A DNA stretch of 64,000 bases from Acidobacteriota bacterium (GCA_020845575.1 JADLFL010000012.1:186001-250000), one strand, 5' to 3'. Counted from the first letter of the stretch, positions 7,071-17,182 are shown. The notes: generated from the sequence alone by a model not told the origin. Program-made: numbers and translations.

Positions 7071-9698
7071 ATGAAGTTTCTTCGAGTTCTCCTGGCGGCC
7101 CTCGTGGTTGCCGGGAGTGCCGTGACGGCGTCCGCACAGGAGCGTCCCGGCACGCTGAGCATCACCGTGTACGACACGACGGGCGCGGCCATCGCCGCCG
7201 CCAGCGTCACCCTGACCCGGCCTGACGGCACGGTGACCGAACAGCTCGCCGACGAGAAGGGCGTGGCGACGTTCGCCGCGCTCGTGCCCGGTCGCTACGC
7301 TGTCGTTGCCGAGTTCCCCGGCTTCGATCCGTCCGCGGCGTCGGACCTCCAGGTGCGCGCCGGCCGCACGACGCGCCAGGACGTGACCCTGGAGATTGCC
7401 GGCTTCGTGGAGCAGGTGGACGTGGAGCAGGACACGACCGATCGCGTCCTGACCGAAGCGTTCTCCACGTCGTTGAGCGCGTCGCAGATCGAGGCGCTCG
7501 CCGACGATCCCGACGAGATGGCGCAGCAGCTCGAACAGCTCGCCGGGCCAGGCGCGCGCATCCGCGTCAACGGCTTCGAGGGTGGGCAGCTCCCGCCGAA
7601 GTCGCAGATCCGCGAGATCCGCTTCAGGTTCGATCCGTTCGCGGCCGAGAACCACGATGCCGGCTTCCCGCGCGTGGACATCGTCACGCGTCCGGGCAAC
7701 GGCCCGATTCGCAACAACATGAACGTCGCGTTCCGCGACAACCAGCTCGATGCGCGCAACGCGCTCGCCGACGCCAAGGGCGAGGGTCGGACGTACAGGT
7801 ACGGCTGGTCGATCGATGGACCCATCGTGAAGGGGCGCACGGGCTTCTCGCTGAACGTCCGAGGCAACAACGTGTACGACGTGCAGAACCGCGTCGCCAC
7901 GACGCCCACGGGCCTCTTCAACGGACTCGTCACGCAGCCGTCAGACCGTTACAGCTTCGACTTCAACATCGAGCACGTCCTCACGAAGACCCACACGCTG
8001 CGCTTCTCGTTCGACCGCGACACCAACAGCGCGACGAACCTGGGTATCGGCGAGTACGACCTCGATTCGAGGGCCTACAGCCGTGACGGCTTCACGAACA
8101 GACTGCGCGTCTCCGACTCGGGGACGTTTGCCAACAAGTACCTGAACGAGATCCGCGTGCAGTATTCGTGGCAGGAGAGCTCGTCCACCTCGGTCAGCGA
8201 CGCTGTCACGGTTCGCGTGCAGGATGCGTTCACCGATGGTGGTGCGCAGGTGCAGGGCGGCAGGCGGTTCTGGGAACTGCGCGTGGCCGACAACCTCGAT
8301 ATCCCCGTGGGCAAGAAGCACAGCATGCGCACGGGCTTCGAGCTCGAGACGGGCAACTACATCGGCGACGAACTGCGCAACTTCGCGGGCACGTTCACGT
8401 TCCCGTCGATGGACGCCTACTACGCGAATCAGCCCAACAACTACACGGTGCGCCTTGGTGACCCGTACGTCGAGTACCGCAACACGCAACTCGGGCTGTT
8501 CGTGCAGGACGACTATCGATTCCGCAAGAACCTCCTGCTGTCGTTCGGCGCGCGCTACGAAGTGCAGTCGCTCGTGGCAGACAAGCTCAACGTCGCGCCG
8601 CGCGCGGGCATGACGTGGTCGCCGTTCAAGAGCAACAAGACCACGATCCGCGCGGGGGCAGGGCTGTTCTACGACTGGTACGAGACGAGCGTGTACGAGA
8701 GCGCGCTGCGTCAGGACGGCACGCATCAGTACGACGAGATCGTGCGCAACCCGGGGTTCCCGAATCCGTACGACGGCGGAACGGCAGTGCCGGTGAACGC
8801 GAGCATCGTGCGGATGGCGCCGGACCTCGACATGCCGACGGTGCGCCGCTACTCCCTGGGCGTGGACCAGCAGCTCACGGGATGGCTGCGGCTGCGCGCC
8901 AACTACTTCAACCAGCACGGCTGGAACCAGTTCCGATCGCGCAACCTGAACGCGCCGGTTGACGGCGTGCGTCCGGACCCGACGCTCGGCAACATCACGT
9001 ATCTCGAGTCGACGGGCGCCGCAGACAGCCAGGGCCTCGACCTGAACGTGAACTTCAACTATCAGCCGCGCCGGCTGTTCGGCAACATCGGCTACATGAT
9101 TGGCGAGCGGAAGAACTACACCAACGGCGCGCTCACGCTGCCGGTGGACAGCAACAACCTCGAAGCCGAGTGGGGGCCTGCCGGCGACGACATCCGGCAT
9201 CGAATCTTCGCGTTCGTCAACACGGACCTGTTCCTGGGCCTGCGGGCGACGATCAACTATCGGGCGATGTCAGGGCGTCCGTACACCATCACGACGGGCC
9301 TTGATACCAACCAGGATGGCGTGATCAACGAACGGCCCGAAGGCGTGGGACGCAACAGCGAACGCCTGCCGTGGCAGAGCAACACCGACCTGCGTCTCAG
9401 CTGGACGCGTGGCTTCGGCGCACGTCGCGGTGGAACCGGTGGAACCGGCGGCCCAGTGGTGATTGCGGGCGGACCGGGCGGCGGTGGACCTGGCGGCGGT
9501 CGTGGCGGCGGCGGGTTCGGTCCGATGGGCGGCAACGACCGTGCGATGCAGCTCGAGGTCTACCTGCAGGCGTTCAACGTGTTCAACCAGGTGAACTACG
9601 TCAACTACGTGTCCGTGCTCTCGTCGAACCGCTTCGGCGTCCCCACGGCCGCCATGGCGGCCCGCCGGTTCGAGACGGGCATGCGCATCAGGTTCTGA
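7071..9698 (+). CDS. Oar-like TonB-dependent receptor with carboxypeptidase-regulatory-like domain
   Basis: An 875-residue outer-membrane beta-barrel protein. A signal peptide (~1-23) is followed by a carboxypeptidase-regulatory-like beta-sandwich (~26-110, LSITVYDTTGAAIAAASVTLT), a plug-like region with IRVNGFEGG and IREIRFRFDPF, and a long barrel ending in METGMRIRF-like residues with the expected terminal Phe. It is expected to import or bind large substrates with TonB energy; the substrate is unknown. A Gly-rich loop near residues ~785-825 (GGPGGGGPGGG type) mirrors the one in the upstream partner, with which it forms a two-gene operon. Length is somewhat below the ~1000-1200 residues common for Oar proteins. 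Confidence 0.9.
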   Translation: MKFLRVLLAALVVAGSAVTASAQERPGTLSITVYDTTGAAIAAASVTLTRPDGTVTEQLADEKGVATFAALVPGRYAVVAEFPGFDPSAASDLQVRAGRTTRQDVTLEIAGFVEQVDVEQDTTDRVLTEAFSTSLSASQIEALADDPDEMAQQLEQLAGPGARIRVNGFEGGQLPPKSQIREIRFRFDPFAAENHDAGFPRVDIVTRPGNGPIRNNMNVAFRDNQLDARNALADAKGEGRTYRYGWSIDGPIVKGRTGFSLNVRGNNVYDVQNRVATTPTGLFNGLVTQPSDRYSFDFNIEHVLTKTHTLRFSFDRDTNSATNLGIGEYDLDSRAYSRDGFTNRLRVSDSGTFANKYLNEIRVQYSWQESSSTSVSDAVTVRVQDAFTDGGAQVQGGRRFWELRVADNLDIPVGKKHSMRTGFELETGNYIGDELRNFAGTFTFPSMDAYYANQPNNYTVRLGDPYVEYRNTQLGLFVQDDYRFRKNLLLSFGARYEVQSLVADKLNVAPRAGMTWSPFKSNKTTIRAGAGLFYDWYETSVYESALRQDGTHQYDEIVRNPGFPNPYDGGTAVPVNASIVRMAPDLDMPTVRRYSLGVDQQLTGWLRLRANYFNQHGWNQFRSRNLNAPVDGVRPDPTLGNITYLESTGAADSQGLDLNVNFNYQPRRLFGNIGYMIGERKNYTNGALTLPVDSNNLEAEWGPAGDDIRHRIFAFVNTDLFLGLRATINYRAMSGRPYTITTGLDTNQDGVINERPEGVGRNSERLPWQSNTDLRLSWTRGFGARRGGTGGTGGPVVIAGGPGGGGPGGGRGGGGFGPMGGNDRAMQLEVYLQAFNVFNQVNYVNYVSVLSSNRFGVPTAAMAARRFETGMRIRF

Positions 9699-9749
9699 CC
9701 GATCTCTCGACGAACACCTTCCCCTTCCCTTGTTCGTCGGAGTGCTGCG

Positions 9750-9777
9750 GGCGGGACCGGCTCACACCGGTCCCGCC
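9750..9777. terminator. Strong hairpin between convergent genes
   Basis: An 11-bp perfect stem GGCGGGACCGG (9750-9760) and CCGGTCCCGCC (9767-9777) around the loop CTCACA. It lies between the receptor stop (9698) and the convergent gene stop (9806). Only a short U-poor tail (TGTTG) follows, so it may act as a bidirectional terminator or mRNA-stabilising hairpin. Confidence 0.6.
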
Positions 9778-9805
9778 TGTTGCGTCACTGCCCGCACATG
9801 ACAGG

Positions 9806-10282
9806 TCAGCTCGGCGGGAGCGTTTCGAGCACGATCTCCACGGTCTTGGCGGCGTAGATCTTCCGCTTCACGTAGCGGAACATCACCACGATCTCGCCCT
9901 CCTCGCCCGGGTCGAGATCGCCGAGGTGATTGCTCTCGCTCGCGGCGATCACCGCACCCCTCTCGTCGTAGAGGACGATGGCGATGCCGAAGTCCAGAGC
10001 CTTGGTACCCGCGTTCTTCACGGCGAGGAAGGCCTGCGGGCCTTTGCCAGACTTGAACGGATTGAACTTGATCCCGCCTTCGAGGCTGAAGCGGATCGTG
10101 CTCACCTCCACACCCTGGACGACGAGCTTGACGGGCACCGTGTCGCTGCCGTCGAAGCGCACCTTCTTCGAGTCCGTCTCGGCATGAGCGCCGGGGACGG
10201 CGAGCACCAGCGTGAAAGCGGCGACGCACGCGCCAAGGGCAGCGCGAGCGGAAGCGAACGAAGCAGACGTGGACATGGTCAT
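9806..10282 (-). CDS. Secreted protein of unknown function
   Basis: A 158-residue protein with a signal peptide (~1-35, CVAAFTLVLAVPGAHA). The mature part is beta-rich (VKLVVQGVEVSTIRFSLEGG, then alternating hydrophobic strands to DPGEEGEIVVMFRYV), suggesting a single immunoglobulin-like sandwich. No catalytic motif is visible and I do not recognise the family. The start is ambiguous between two nearby Met codons (10282 and 10276); neither has a clear Shine-Dalgarno. The gene ends against the hairpin at 9750-9777 and appears monocistronic. Confidence 0.7.
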   Translation of the reverse strand: MTMSTSASFASARAALGACVAAFTLVLAVPGAHAETDSKKVRFDGSDTVPVKLVVQGVEVSTIRFSLEGGIKFNPFKSGKGPQAFLAVKNAGTKALDFGIAIVLYDERGAVIAASESNHLGDLDPGEEGEIVVMFRYVKRKIYAAKTVEIVLETLPPS

Positions 10283-10345
10283 GGTGGATTCAGGCAGGAC
10301 GTCGCCCGCATGGCCGACAGTACCAGACAACGCCGCCATCCGAAC

Positions 10346-11356
10346 TCATCTGCGGCTGAACGCTTCGTACTGATCGGTGGCGATGAAGTCCACGCGGGCT
10401 TCGCGCGCGGCCTGCCACCGCAGCCTCGCGTTCGCCTCGCTGCCGAAGTTGTACGTCCGCGACCAGCCCTGGCGTGACGCCTCGTCGGCGGGGTGTCCGT
10501 TGAGCGTGTAGAAGCGGATGAACAGCCCCTGCCCGTGGGCACGCGTCACGAGCGCGTCGAGCCGCGTGCGATCGGCGGCCGTCCAGTCGCCGGCCTTCGT
10601 CGGGCCGCCTGACTCGACGACCAGCCACGGGAAGTTGACCCAGCGGCGATAGTTGGTGGCGCGCGCCGGCATCAGGACCTCCGGTGCCGTCGTGCCGAGC
10701 GCGAGCGTGCGCTGCTCGCTGGTGAGTTCGGGCGTGGCGGGCGCTTCATACGCGCCGAACAGCCTGATGCGATCGCCCGGAGCGATGGCATCGTGGAAGC
10801 TTCGCTGCTGGCCGTCGTTGCTGCCGGTGAGCACCAGCAACGGACCGACGGTGAACGGCTCGGGACGTTCGGGTGTGGCGGTGCGCGGCGCCGTCGTGAG
10901 CCACGCGTCGTGCGCGGTCAGGAGCTCGAGCACGCGGGCGTGGTGCGCGGGCTCGTTCGTCTTGAAATCGAGGTTCAGCACGATGAGCGGCCACGTCTCG
11001 CGCCGGTTCTCCTCGAGCGCCCACCGCATCAGCGGCGCGATGGTTTTGAAGAAGTACGCCTCGAACGTGGCCGCGTCGGCCACCTTGTCCTCGTCGTGGC
11101 CCACCACCGACTCGCCCTTGCCGTCGGACCCCACGCGCCAGATCAGGTCCTGTTCGATGGCCACCGGCAGCCCCGTGGCCAGGCCTCGCGTGATGCGGTC
11201 CGCGAACCGACCTTCATACGGATACGCGTTGTGCGCGTCGAGCAGGACGCGCGCGCCGGGTACCAGCGTGGGCGTCTGCGCGTGCGGCACTGCCAGCATC
11301 AGGCATCCGAGGGCGAGAACGATGCCGCGGGTGAGGCCGTGGAGGCGAGGTTGCAT
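10346..11356 (-). CDS. Secreted PLC/GDPD-like TIM-barrel phosphodiesterase
   Basis: A 336-residue exported protein. A signal peptide (~1-26) precedes a fold resembling the phospholipase-C-like phosphodiesterase superfamily: LLDAHNAYPYEG near the mature N-terminus (first catalytic-His region), AIEQDLIW (acidic metal-ligand strand), VVGHDEDK (second His), PLIVLNLDFKTN mid-barrel, and C-terminal IRFYTLNGHP and VDFIATDQYEAF strands. It probably cleaves a phosphodiester in a lipid or exported substrate. The start at 11356 is supported by a TACACT box ending 7 nt before the ATG, pointing to a leaderless mRNA. It diverges from the PilT-like gene. Confidence 0.8.
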   Translation of the reverse strand: MQPRLHGLTRGIVLALGCLMLAVPHAQTPTLVPGARVLLDAHNAYPYEGRFADRITRGLATGLPVAIEQDLIWRVGSDGKGESVVGHDEDKVADAATFEAYFFKTIAPLMRWALEENRRETWPLIVLNLDFKTNEPAHHARVLELLTAHDAWLTTAPRTATPERPEPFTVGPLLVLTGSNDGQQRSFHDAIAPGDRIRLFGAYEAPATPELTSEQRTLALGTTAPEVLMPARATNYRRWVNFPWLVVESGGPTKAGDWTAADRTRLDALVTRAHGQGLFIRFYTLNGHPADEASRQGWSRTYNFGSEANARLRWQAAREARVDFIATDQYEAFSRR

Positions 11357-11363
11357 GGCGGAA

Positions 11364-11369
11364 AGTGTA
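11364..11369 (-). promoter_or_regulatory. -10 box TACACT, 7 nt before start codon
   Basis: Minus strand: TACACT, then 7 nt, then ATG (11356-11354). With a typical start 6-8 nt after the -10 box, transcription would begin at the initiation codon. One of several such arrangements in the window. Confidence 0.5.
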
Positions 11370-11450
11370 GACCCGGACATGCCGCGATGCCGCGGATGCC
11401 GACAGCCATGCCCTCCAGTCCCGCCGCGTCGTGCCGATTGGGGACGTGAG

Positions 11451-12599
11451 ATGGCTTCCGTTGCTCCCGCGCCCACGCCGATCGTCCAGGAACCCCCGAT
11501 CAACCGCCTGTTCCGCCTGATGGTGCAGACAGGGGCCTCGGACCTGCACCTGAGTGTCAGCGTGCCGCCGATGGTGCGCAAGGACGGCAGGATGGCGCCC
11601 GTCGAGGAAAGCGCGCCGCGATTGACGGCCGACGACATCCGGCGTCTGCTCGGGCCCATCACGCCCGAGAAGAACCGCACCGAGTTCGAGCGGCGCCACG
11701 ACACCGACTTCGCCTACGAGATCCAGGGGCTGGCGCGCTTCCGCGCCAACATCTTCATGGATCGCAAGGGCATGGGCGCGGTGTTCCGCGTCATCCCGAG
11801 CCAGATCCTCACCGCGGAGCAGCTCGGACTGTCGTCGCATCTGCTGCAGTTGTGCCACTTGAGCAAGGGGCTCGTCCTCGTGACGGGACCGACAGGTTCG
11901 GGCAAGTCGACCACGCTCTGCGCGATGGTCGACTACATCAACAGGACGCGCCAGGATCACGTCATCACGATCGAGGATCCGATCGAGTTCGTTCACGAGA
12001 ACAAGCAGTGCCTCATCAACCAGCGTGAGGTCCACACGCACACGGACGGCTTCAAGGACGCGCTGCGCGCGGCGCTGCGCGAGGATCCCGACATCGTGCT
12101 CGTCGGCGAGATGCGCGACCTCGAGACGGTGGCTATCGCCATCGAGACGGCGGAGACCGGGCACCTCGTGTTCGGCACGCTGCATACGAGCACCGCGGCG
12201 TCGACGGTGGACCGCATCATCGACCAGTTCCCAGCCGACAGGCAGAGCCAGATCCGCGTGATGCTCAGCGAGTCGCTGAAGGGCGTCGTGGCGCAGACGC
12301 TCTGTCGCAAGGTCGGCGGCGGCCGGATCGCGGCCCTCGAGACGCTGATCGTCAACACCGCGATCAGCAACCTGATTCGCGAAGGCAAGACCTTCCAGAT
12401 CCCGTCCATGATGCAGGTGGGCAAGGCCGTCGGCATGCAGACGCTGAACGACGCGCTCGCCGACCTCGTGAAGAACAAGCTCGTGGCGCCGGAAGAGGCC
12501 TACGTGAAGGCGGTCGACAAGACAGGCTTCGAGGCCATGCTGAAGCGCCTGGCGGTGGACACCAAGTTCATCACTCCGCAGGCACCCGCCGCGAAGTAG
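11451..12599 (+). CDS. PilT/PilU-family type IV pilus retraction ATPase
   Basis: A 382-residue cytoplasmic hexameric secretion ATPase that powers type IV pilus retraction. An N-terminal PAS-like region (LFRLMVQTGASDLHLSV, typical of PilT) is followed by Walker A GPTGSGKST (146-154), the Asp box HVITIEDPIEF, Walker B DIVLVGEMRD and the His box HLVFGTLHTS. Length (~345-380) and the GEMRD motif fit PilT/PilU rather than PilB. The start at 11451 begins MASVAPAPTP; upstream codons encode unrelated low-complexity sequence. No other pilus gene is in the window. The slightly long form and missing PilT operon context make PilU or a PilT paralog possible. Confidence 0.92.
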   Translation: MASVAPAPTPIVQEPPINRLFRLMVQTGASDLHLSVSVPPMVRKDGRMAPVEESAPRLTADDIRRLLGPITPEKNRTEFERRHDTDFAYEIQGLARFRANIFMDRKGMGAVFRVIPSQILTAEQLGLSSHLLQLCHLSKGLVLVTGPTGSGKSTTLCAMVDYINRTRQDHVITIEDPIEFVHENKQCLINQREVHTHTDGFKDALRAALREDPDIVLVGEMRDLETVAIAIETAETGHLVFGTLHTSTAASTVDRIIDQFPADRQSQIRVMLSESLKGVVAQTLCRKVGGGRIAALETLIVNTAISNLIREGKTFQIPSMMQVGKAVGMQTLNDALADLVKNKLVAPEEAYVKAVDKTGFEAMLKRLAVDTKFITPQAPAAK

Positions 12600-12681
12600 T
12601 CGCCGATCGGCCCGCGGCCGGGCCTGGATGGCTGGCCCTGCCGACGGATTCAGATGCAAGCCGCGGTTCGGCCGACATCTG

Positions 12682-12687
12682 TACACT
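12682..12687 (+). promoter_or_regulatory. -10 box TACACT, 7 nt before GTG start
   Basis: TACACT followed by 7 nt and the GTG at 12695. It supports GTG 12695 over the in-frame GTG at 12689 as the ABC ATPase start, and suggests a leaderless transcript. Confidence 0.5.
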
Positions 12688-12694
12688 CGTGGGC

Positions 12695-13465
12695 GTGATC
12701 CGCGTCACAGATCTCCATCACGCGTACGGTGGGACGCCCGCCGTGCAGGGGCTCACCTTCGAAGCGCACGGCGGCGAGGTGCTCGGACTGCTCGGCCCGA
12801 ACGGCGCGGGAAAGTCGACCACCGTCAAGATCCTCACCGGCCTGCTCCCGCTGCAGCGCGGACGCGTGGAGGTGGCGGGCTTCGACATCGCCACGCACCC
12901 GATCGAGGTGAAGCGGCGCGTGGGGTACGTGCCCGAGACGGGCGCGCTCTACGACGCGCTCACGCCTGACGAATACTTCCGCTTCATCTCGCTGCTGTAC
13001 GGCCTCGATGCCGGCGTGGTGGGATCGCGCATCGAGGAACTCCTGCGCATGTTCGACATGCAGGACGTTCGCGGATCCCGCATGGTGACGTTTTCCAAGG
13101 GCATGCGGCAGAAGGTGCTCATCGCGTCGGCGTTGCTGCACGCGCCTGACGTCATCATCTTCGACGAGCCCCTCAACGGCCTCGACGCCAACGCGATGCT
13201 CGTGTTCAAGGAGCTGCTGCGCGGGCTGGCGGCGCAGGGCCGTACCATCCTCTTCTGCTCGCATTTGCTCGATATCGTCGAACGGCTTTGTCCCCGCATC
13301 GTCATCGTCGACAAGGGGCGCGCGATCGCCGCGGGAACGCCGGAAGACATCGCGCGCGAGACGGGGAGTGAGTCGCTCGAGCACGCGTTCGCCGCGCTGA
13401 CCGGAGCACGGAGTGCCGAGGACGCCACGGCTGGCGTGCTGTCGGCGCTCGAGGCGCGACGGTGA
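12695..13465 (+). CDS. ABC exporter ATP-binding subunit
   Basis: A 256-residue ABC ATPase of the ABC-2 exporter type. Walker A GPNGAGKST (34-42), signature-like SKGMRQKV, Walker B DVIIFDEPLNGLD and a switch His in LFCSHLLD are all present, so it should hydrolyse ATP. It drives transport through the membrane subunit encoded next; its stop overlaps that gene's GTG start by 4 nt (GTGA). The substrate is unknown. GTG 12695 gives the family-typical start VIRVTDLHHAYGG; GTG 12689 is the alternative and adds two residues. Confidence 0.9.
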   Translation: MIRVTDLHHAYGGTPAVQGLTFEAHGGEVLGLLGPNGAGKSTTVKILTGLLPLQRGRVEVAGFDIATHPIEVKRRVGYVPETGALYDALTPDEYFRFISLLYGLDAGVVGSRIEELLRMFDMQDVRGSRMVTFSKGMRQKVLIASALLHAPDVIIFDEPLNGLDANAMLVFKELLRGLAAQGRTILFCSHLLDIVERLCPRIVIVDKGRAIAAGTPEDIARETGSESLEHAFAALTGARSAEDATAGVLSALEARR

Positions 13466-15060
13466 CAGCCATCCTGGCGCGCGCGCTCGGCGTCGACCCC
13501 GTGCAATGGCGGGCGCTGGTGTGGGTGTCGGTGCTCAGCGACATCAGGCAGATGACGGGCACCGGGCTCCGTCTGTCGCGCGCGGCCATCGGCAGCTTCG
13601 GCGGCGCGCTGCTGTCGCAGTTCGTGTACGGCGGCTTCTGCGCGGCGCTCATCGTGGCACTGCCCAACGTCTTCGCCACGAGCACCATCTACTACTCGCT
13701 CCTGCTCGCGACGCTGGGTCTCGCGCTGCTCGTGGACTTCACCAGCATCGTGCTGTCGCCAGACGACCACGTGCAACTCGCGCCGCGTCCCGTCGACGGC
13801 CGGACGTTCTTCGTCGCGCGCCTCACGTCGGTGGTCGGATTCTCGCTGATGCTCACGGCGCCGTTCGCGCTCCTGCCGACGGTGGCCTACGTCTATCGTG
13901 ACTTCGGCGGATCGATCGCCGCCGCACTCACGAGCCTCGCCGCCGCGATCCTGTGCGCGATCCTCGTGCCGCTGGCCGTGATCCTGCTGTTCCTGACGCT
14001 CGTGCAGGTCATTCCCGCTGGCCGGCTGCACCGCGCGCTGGGCTATCTGCAGTTCGCCCTCTCGTTCGTGTTCATCGGCGGCTTCTTCGTCCTGTCACGG
14101 TCCACGCGCGGACTCGACGCCCTGACGTTCGACAAGTCGTCGTGGGCGTACGTGAATCCGGCGGCCTGGTTCGCGGCATGGATCGAACTGGTCGAGGGAC
14201 GCGGGACCGGGCTCGACGTCATCGCGGCCGTTGCGCCACTCGTGGCACTCGTCGGTGCCACGCTGCTGGTGCGCAGTCGGCTCACGCTCACGTACGCGGA
14301 CCGCCTGTCGACGATGTTCGTGGACCGGCCGCGACGGGGCACGCTGCCGGCGTCGCGATGGTCGCCGTTCGGGCGCGCGCACCAGGCGATCGGACTGCTC
14401 GCCGCCGCCCAGTTCCGCACCGACCAGAAGTTCAGGCTCGGCGTGCTCGGCATCCTGCCGCTGACGGTCATCTACCTGTTTGCCGGGTTCAGCGATTCGG
14501 AGGGGCCCGAGGTGATGCAGCGGGAGCCGCTGCTGGTCTACTACGCGGTCCTGTTCTTCCCGGTGATGCTGCGGCAGTTCCTCGTCTACAGCGAATCGTG
14601 GCGGGCGGGCTGGGTGTTCCATGCGGCGCCAACGTCCCGGGAATCCATCGTCGTCGCGTTGAAGAACACCGTCGTCACGCGGTTCCTGCTGCCGTATCTG
14701 GTGCTCGTCCTGGCGATCCTCGGATGGCTGTATCCGCGCCCGCCGCTCGAACTGCTCGCGCACGGCGTTGTCGTCGGCCTCCTGTCGCACGCCCTGTTGA
14801 CCGCCGATCTGCTGCTGAATCCGGCGCTCCCGTTCTCGCAGCCCACACGACAGGGCACGCGCTCGTTTGCCCTGCTGCTCCTCATGGCGCCGACGATGGT
14901 GATCATTTCGACGATTCCGTTCTGGCGGCCGTATCTCTACGCCAACGTCGTGCGTACACTTGTGGGCGTGGCCGGGTTGGCGGCGATCGACCTCCTCCTG
15001 CACCGATGCCTGCTCGCGCGCGTCCGCCGGCTGTCGCGCCACTGGGAATGCCCGAACTGA
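13462..15060 (+). CDS. ABC exporter membrane subunit
   Basis: A 532-residue integral membrane protein with roughly 10-12 hydrophobic segments, among them AALIVALPNVF, YYSLLLATLGLALLVDF, AAAILCAILVPLAVILLF and FALLLLMAPTMVIISTIPF. It is the permease partner of the preceding ATPase (GTGA overlap, so translationally coupled). It matches no permease subfamily I can name. No receptor or periplasmic binding protein is nearby, consistent with an exporter. The hybrid histidine kinase starts 8 nt downstream of its stop and may be co-transcribed. Confidence 0.8.
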   Translation: MTAILARALGVDPVQWRALVWVSVLSDIRQMTGTGLRLSRAAIGSFGGALLSQFVYGGFCAALIVALPNVFATSTIYYSLLLATLGLALLVDFTSIVLSPDDHVQLAPRPVDGRTFFVARLTSVVGFSLMLTAPFALLPTVAYVYRDFGGSIAAALTSLAAAILCAILVPLAVILLFLTLVQVIPAGRLHRALGYLQFALSFVFIGGFFVLSRSTRGLDALTFDKSSWAYVNPAAWFAAWIELVEGRGTGLDVIAAVAPLVALVGATLLVRSRLTLTYADRLSTMFVDRPRRGTLPASRWSPFGRAHQAIGLLAAAQFRTDQKFRLGVLGILPLTVIYLFAGFSDSEGPEVMQREPLLVYYAVLFFPVMLRQFLVYSESWRAGWVFHAAPTSRESIVVALKNTVVTRFLLPYLVLVLAILGWLYPRPPLELLAHGVVVGLLSHALLTADLLLNPALPFSQPTRQGTRSFALLLLMAPTMVIISTIPFWRPYLYANVVRTLVGVAGLAAIDLLLHRCLLARVRRLSRHWECPN

Positions 15061-15067
15061 GAACGAC

Positions 15068-16600
15068 ATGTGGACCGGATCGCACGCTTCATCGCTGACG
15101 CCGTTCATCCCGCTCATCCAGCACCTGCCCGAGGCCGCGTGTCTCGAGGCGGTGGAAGGCGGCGCATGCGTCGTCAACGCGGCGTGGGTCGCGCTGTTCG
15201 GCGACACGGGGACCGCGCCGCTGAAGGAAGGTCCGTTACAGTCGGTGTGGGCGGCCGCGTCGGCCTCGTTCGACCAGAGCGTCGGGCTCGACGCGCGGCT
15301 GGCGGCGAGTCGCGAGCCGCATGCCGGGCCGGCGCAGGAGACGCTCACCGCGACAGACGGCCGCACGCTGGAATGGTCGTATTCGCCCATCGATCAGCGC
15401 GGCAGGACCATCGTCCACTTCTGGCGGTTCCGCGACGCGACGCATCAGCGCAAGCTCGAAGAGTCCGTACGGCAGGCCCAGCGCCTCAACACGGTGGGCC
15501 GCCTCGCCGGCGGCATCGCGCACGACTTCAACAACCTGCTGACGGCCGTGGTCGGGTACTGCGATCTGCTCGACACGCAGTTCGAGATCGGCGATCCCCG
15601 GCGCTTCGACCTGCACGAGATCCGCAACGCCGCGATTCGTGCGTCATCGCTGACGCGTCAGTTGCTGGCATTCAGCCGGCGTCAGCTCATGCAGCCCGAG
15701 ATCGTCGACATCGGCGTGATGCTCGGCGACATGTCGAAGATGCTGTCGCGGCTCATGGGCGAGCAGGTCAGGGTCGAGATCCGTGTCCCCGACGAGCCCG
15801 TCGAAGTGTTCGCCGATCCGGGACAGATCGAGCAGACGATCTTCAGTCTCGCCGCCAACGCCAGGGACGCCATGCCCGATGGCGGGACCTTCTCGATCGA
15901 GATCTCGCTCGGCGTGCTGGACGATGAGCGGGCGCGGACGCTGGAGGTGCGCCGTGGGCCGGCGGTCACGCTGACGGTGGCCGACACCGGTTCGGGCATG
16001 TCGGAAGCGACGCGTGCCAGCGCTTTCGAACCCTTCTTCACCACGAGGCCGCTCGCGCAGGGACTCGGACTGCCGACCGTGTACGGCATCGTGCGCCAGA
16101 CGGGTGGCGCGGTGGCGCTGGATAGCACGCCAGGCGTCGGCACCCGCGTCGAAATCGTGCTGCCGCGGTACTACGAAGAGCAGAAGGGGGCCGCGGTGCA
16201 GGCGCCCGTGGTGCCGCCACCCGTCGCGCGCATCGGGCCGCCCGTGGTGCTGGTGGTGGAGGACGAGGCGTCGGTGTTGCGCCTCGTGCGGCGCGTGCTC
16301 GAAGGAGAAGGACTCGTGGTGCTCTCGGCGCAGGACGCCGAGGAAGCGCTGCTGCTGTCGTCGCAGCACGCCGGTGCGATCGATCTGCTCCTGACCGACG
16401 TGGTGATGCCGGGCCTCAACGGCGTGGAACTGGCAAAGCGCGTGGGGGCCGAGCGCCCCCACGTCCATGTGCTGTTCATGTCCGGCTACGCCGATCACGC
16501 GCTCGTGCAGCGCGACATCATCGACGCAGGACGTCCGTTCCTGCAGAAGCCCTTCGCGCCCGATCGCCTCCTCGCGCGCGTGAGGGCCGTGGTGGCGTGA
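15068..16600 (+). CDS. Hybrid sensor histidine kinase with receiver domain
   Basis: A 510-residue soluble kinase with no membrane segments. Residues ~1-130 are a divergent PAS-like sensor ending in the linker FRDATHQRKLEESVRQAQ. The HisKA region RLAGGIAHDFNNLL has the phospho-acceptor His152. The HATPase domain follows with an N-box-like AANARDAMPDGG, G1 VADTGSGM and a GLGLPTVYGIV-type lid (~255-375). The C-terminal receiver domain (~397-508) has acidic VEDE, phospho-acceptor Asp444 (LLTDVVMPG) and Lys in FLQKPF. Its input and output partners are not in the window; being soluble, it probably senses an intracellular cue. It lies directly after the ABC exporter genes, which it may share a transcript with. 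Confidence 0.92.
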   Translation: MWTGSHASSLTPFIPLIQHLPEAACLEAVEGGACVVNAAWVALFGDTGTAPLKEGPLQSVWAAASASFDQSVGLDARLAASREPHAGPAQETLTATDGRTLEWSYSPIDQRGRTIVHFWRFRDATHQRKLEESVRQAQRLNTVGRLAGGIAHDFNNLLTAVVGYCDLLDTQFEIGDPRRFDLHEIRNAAIRASSLTRQLLAFSRRQLMQPEIVDIGVMLGDMSKMLSRLMGEQVRVEIRVPDEPVEVFADPGQIEQTIFSLAANARDAMPDGGTFSIEISLGVLDDERARTLEVRRGPAVTLTVADTGSGMSEATRASAFEPFFTTRPLAQGLGLPTVYGIVRQTGGAVALDSTPGVGTRVEIVLPRYYEEQKGAAVQAPVVPPPVARIGPPVVLVVEDEASVLRLVRRVLEGEGLVVLSAQDAEEALLLSSQHAGAIDLLLTDVVMPGLNGVELAKRVGAERPHVHVLFMSGYADHALVQRDIIDAGRPFLQKPFAPDRLLARVRAVVA

Positions 16601-16603
16601 GGG

Positions 16604-17134
<531 letters not shown>

Positions 17135-17182
17135 GGCCCCACACCTTATCACCCGCGCCGTGTCGCCATCCCTTCGCCGGTT

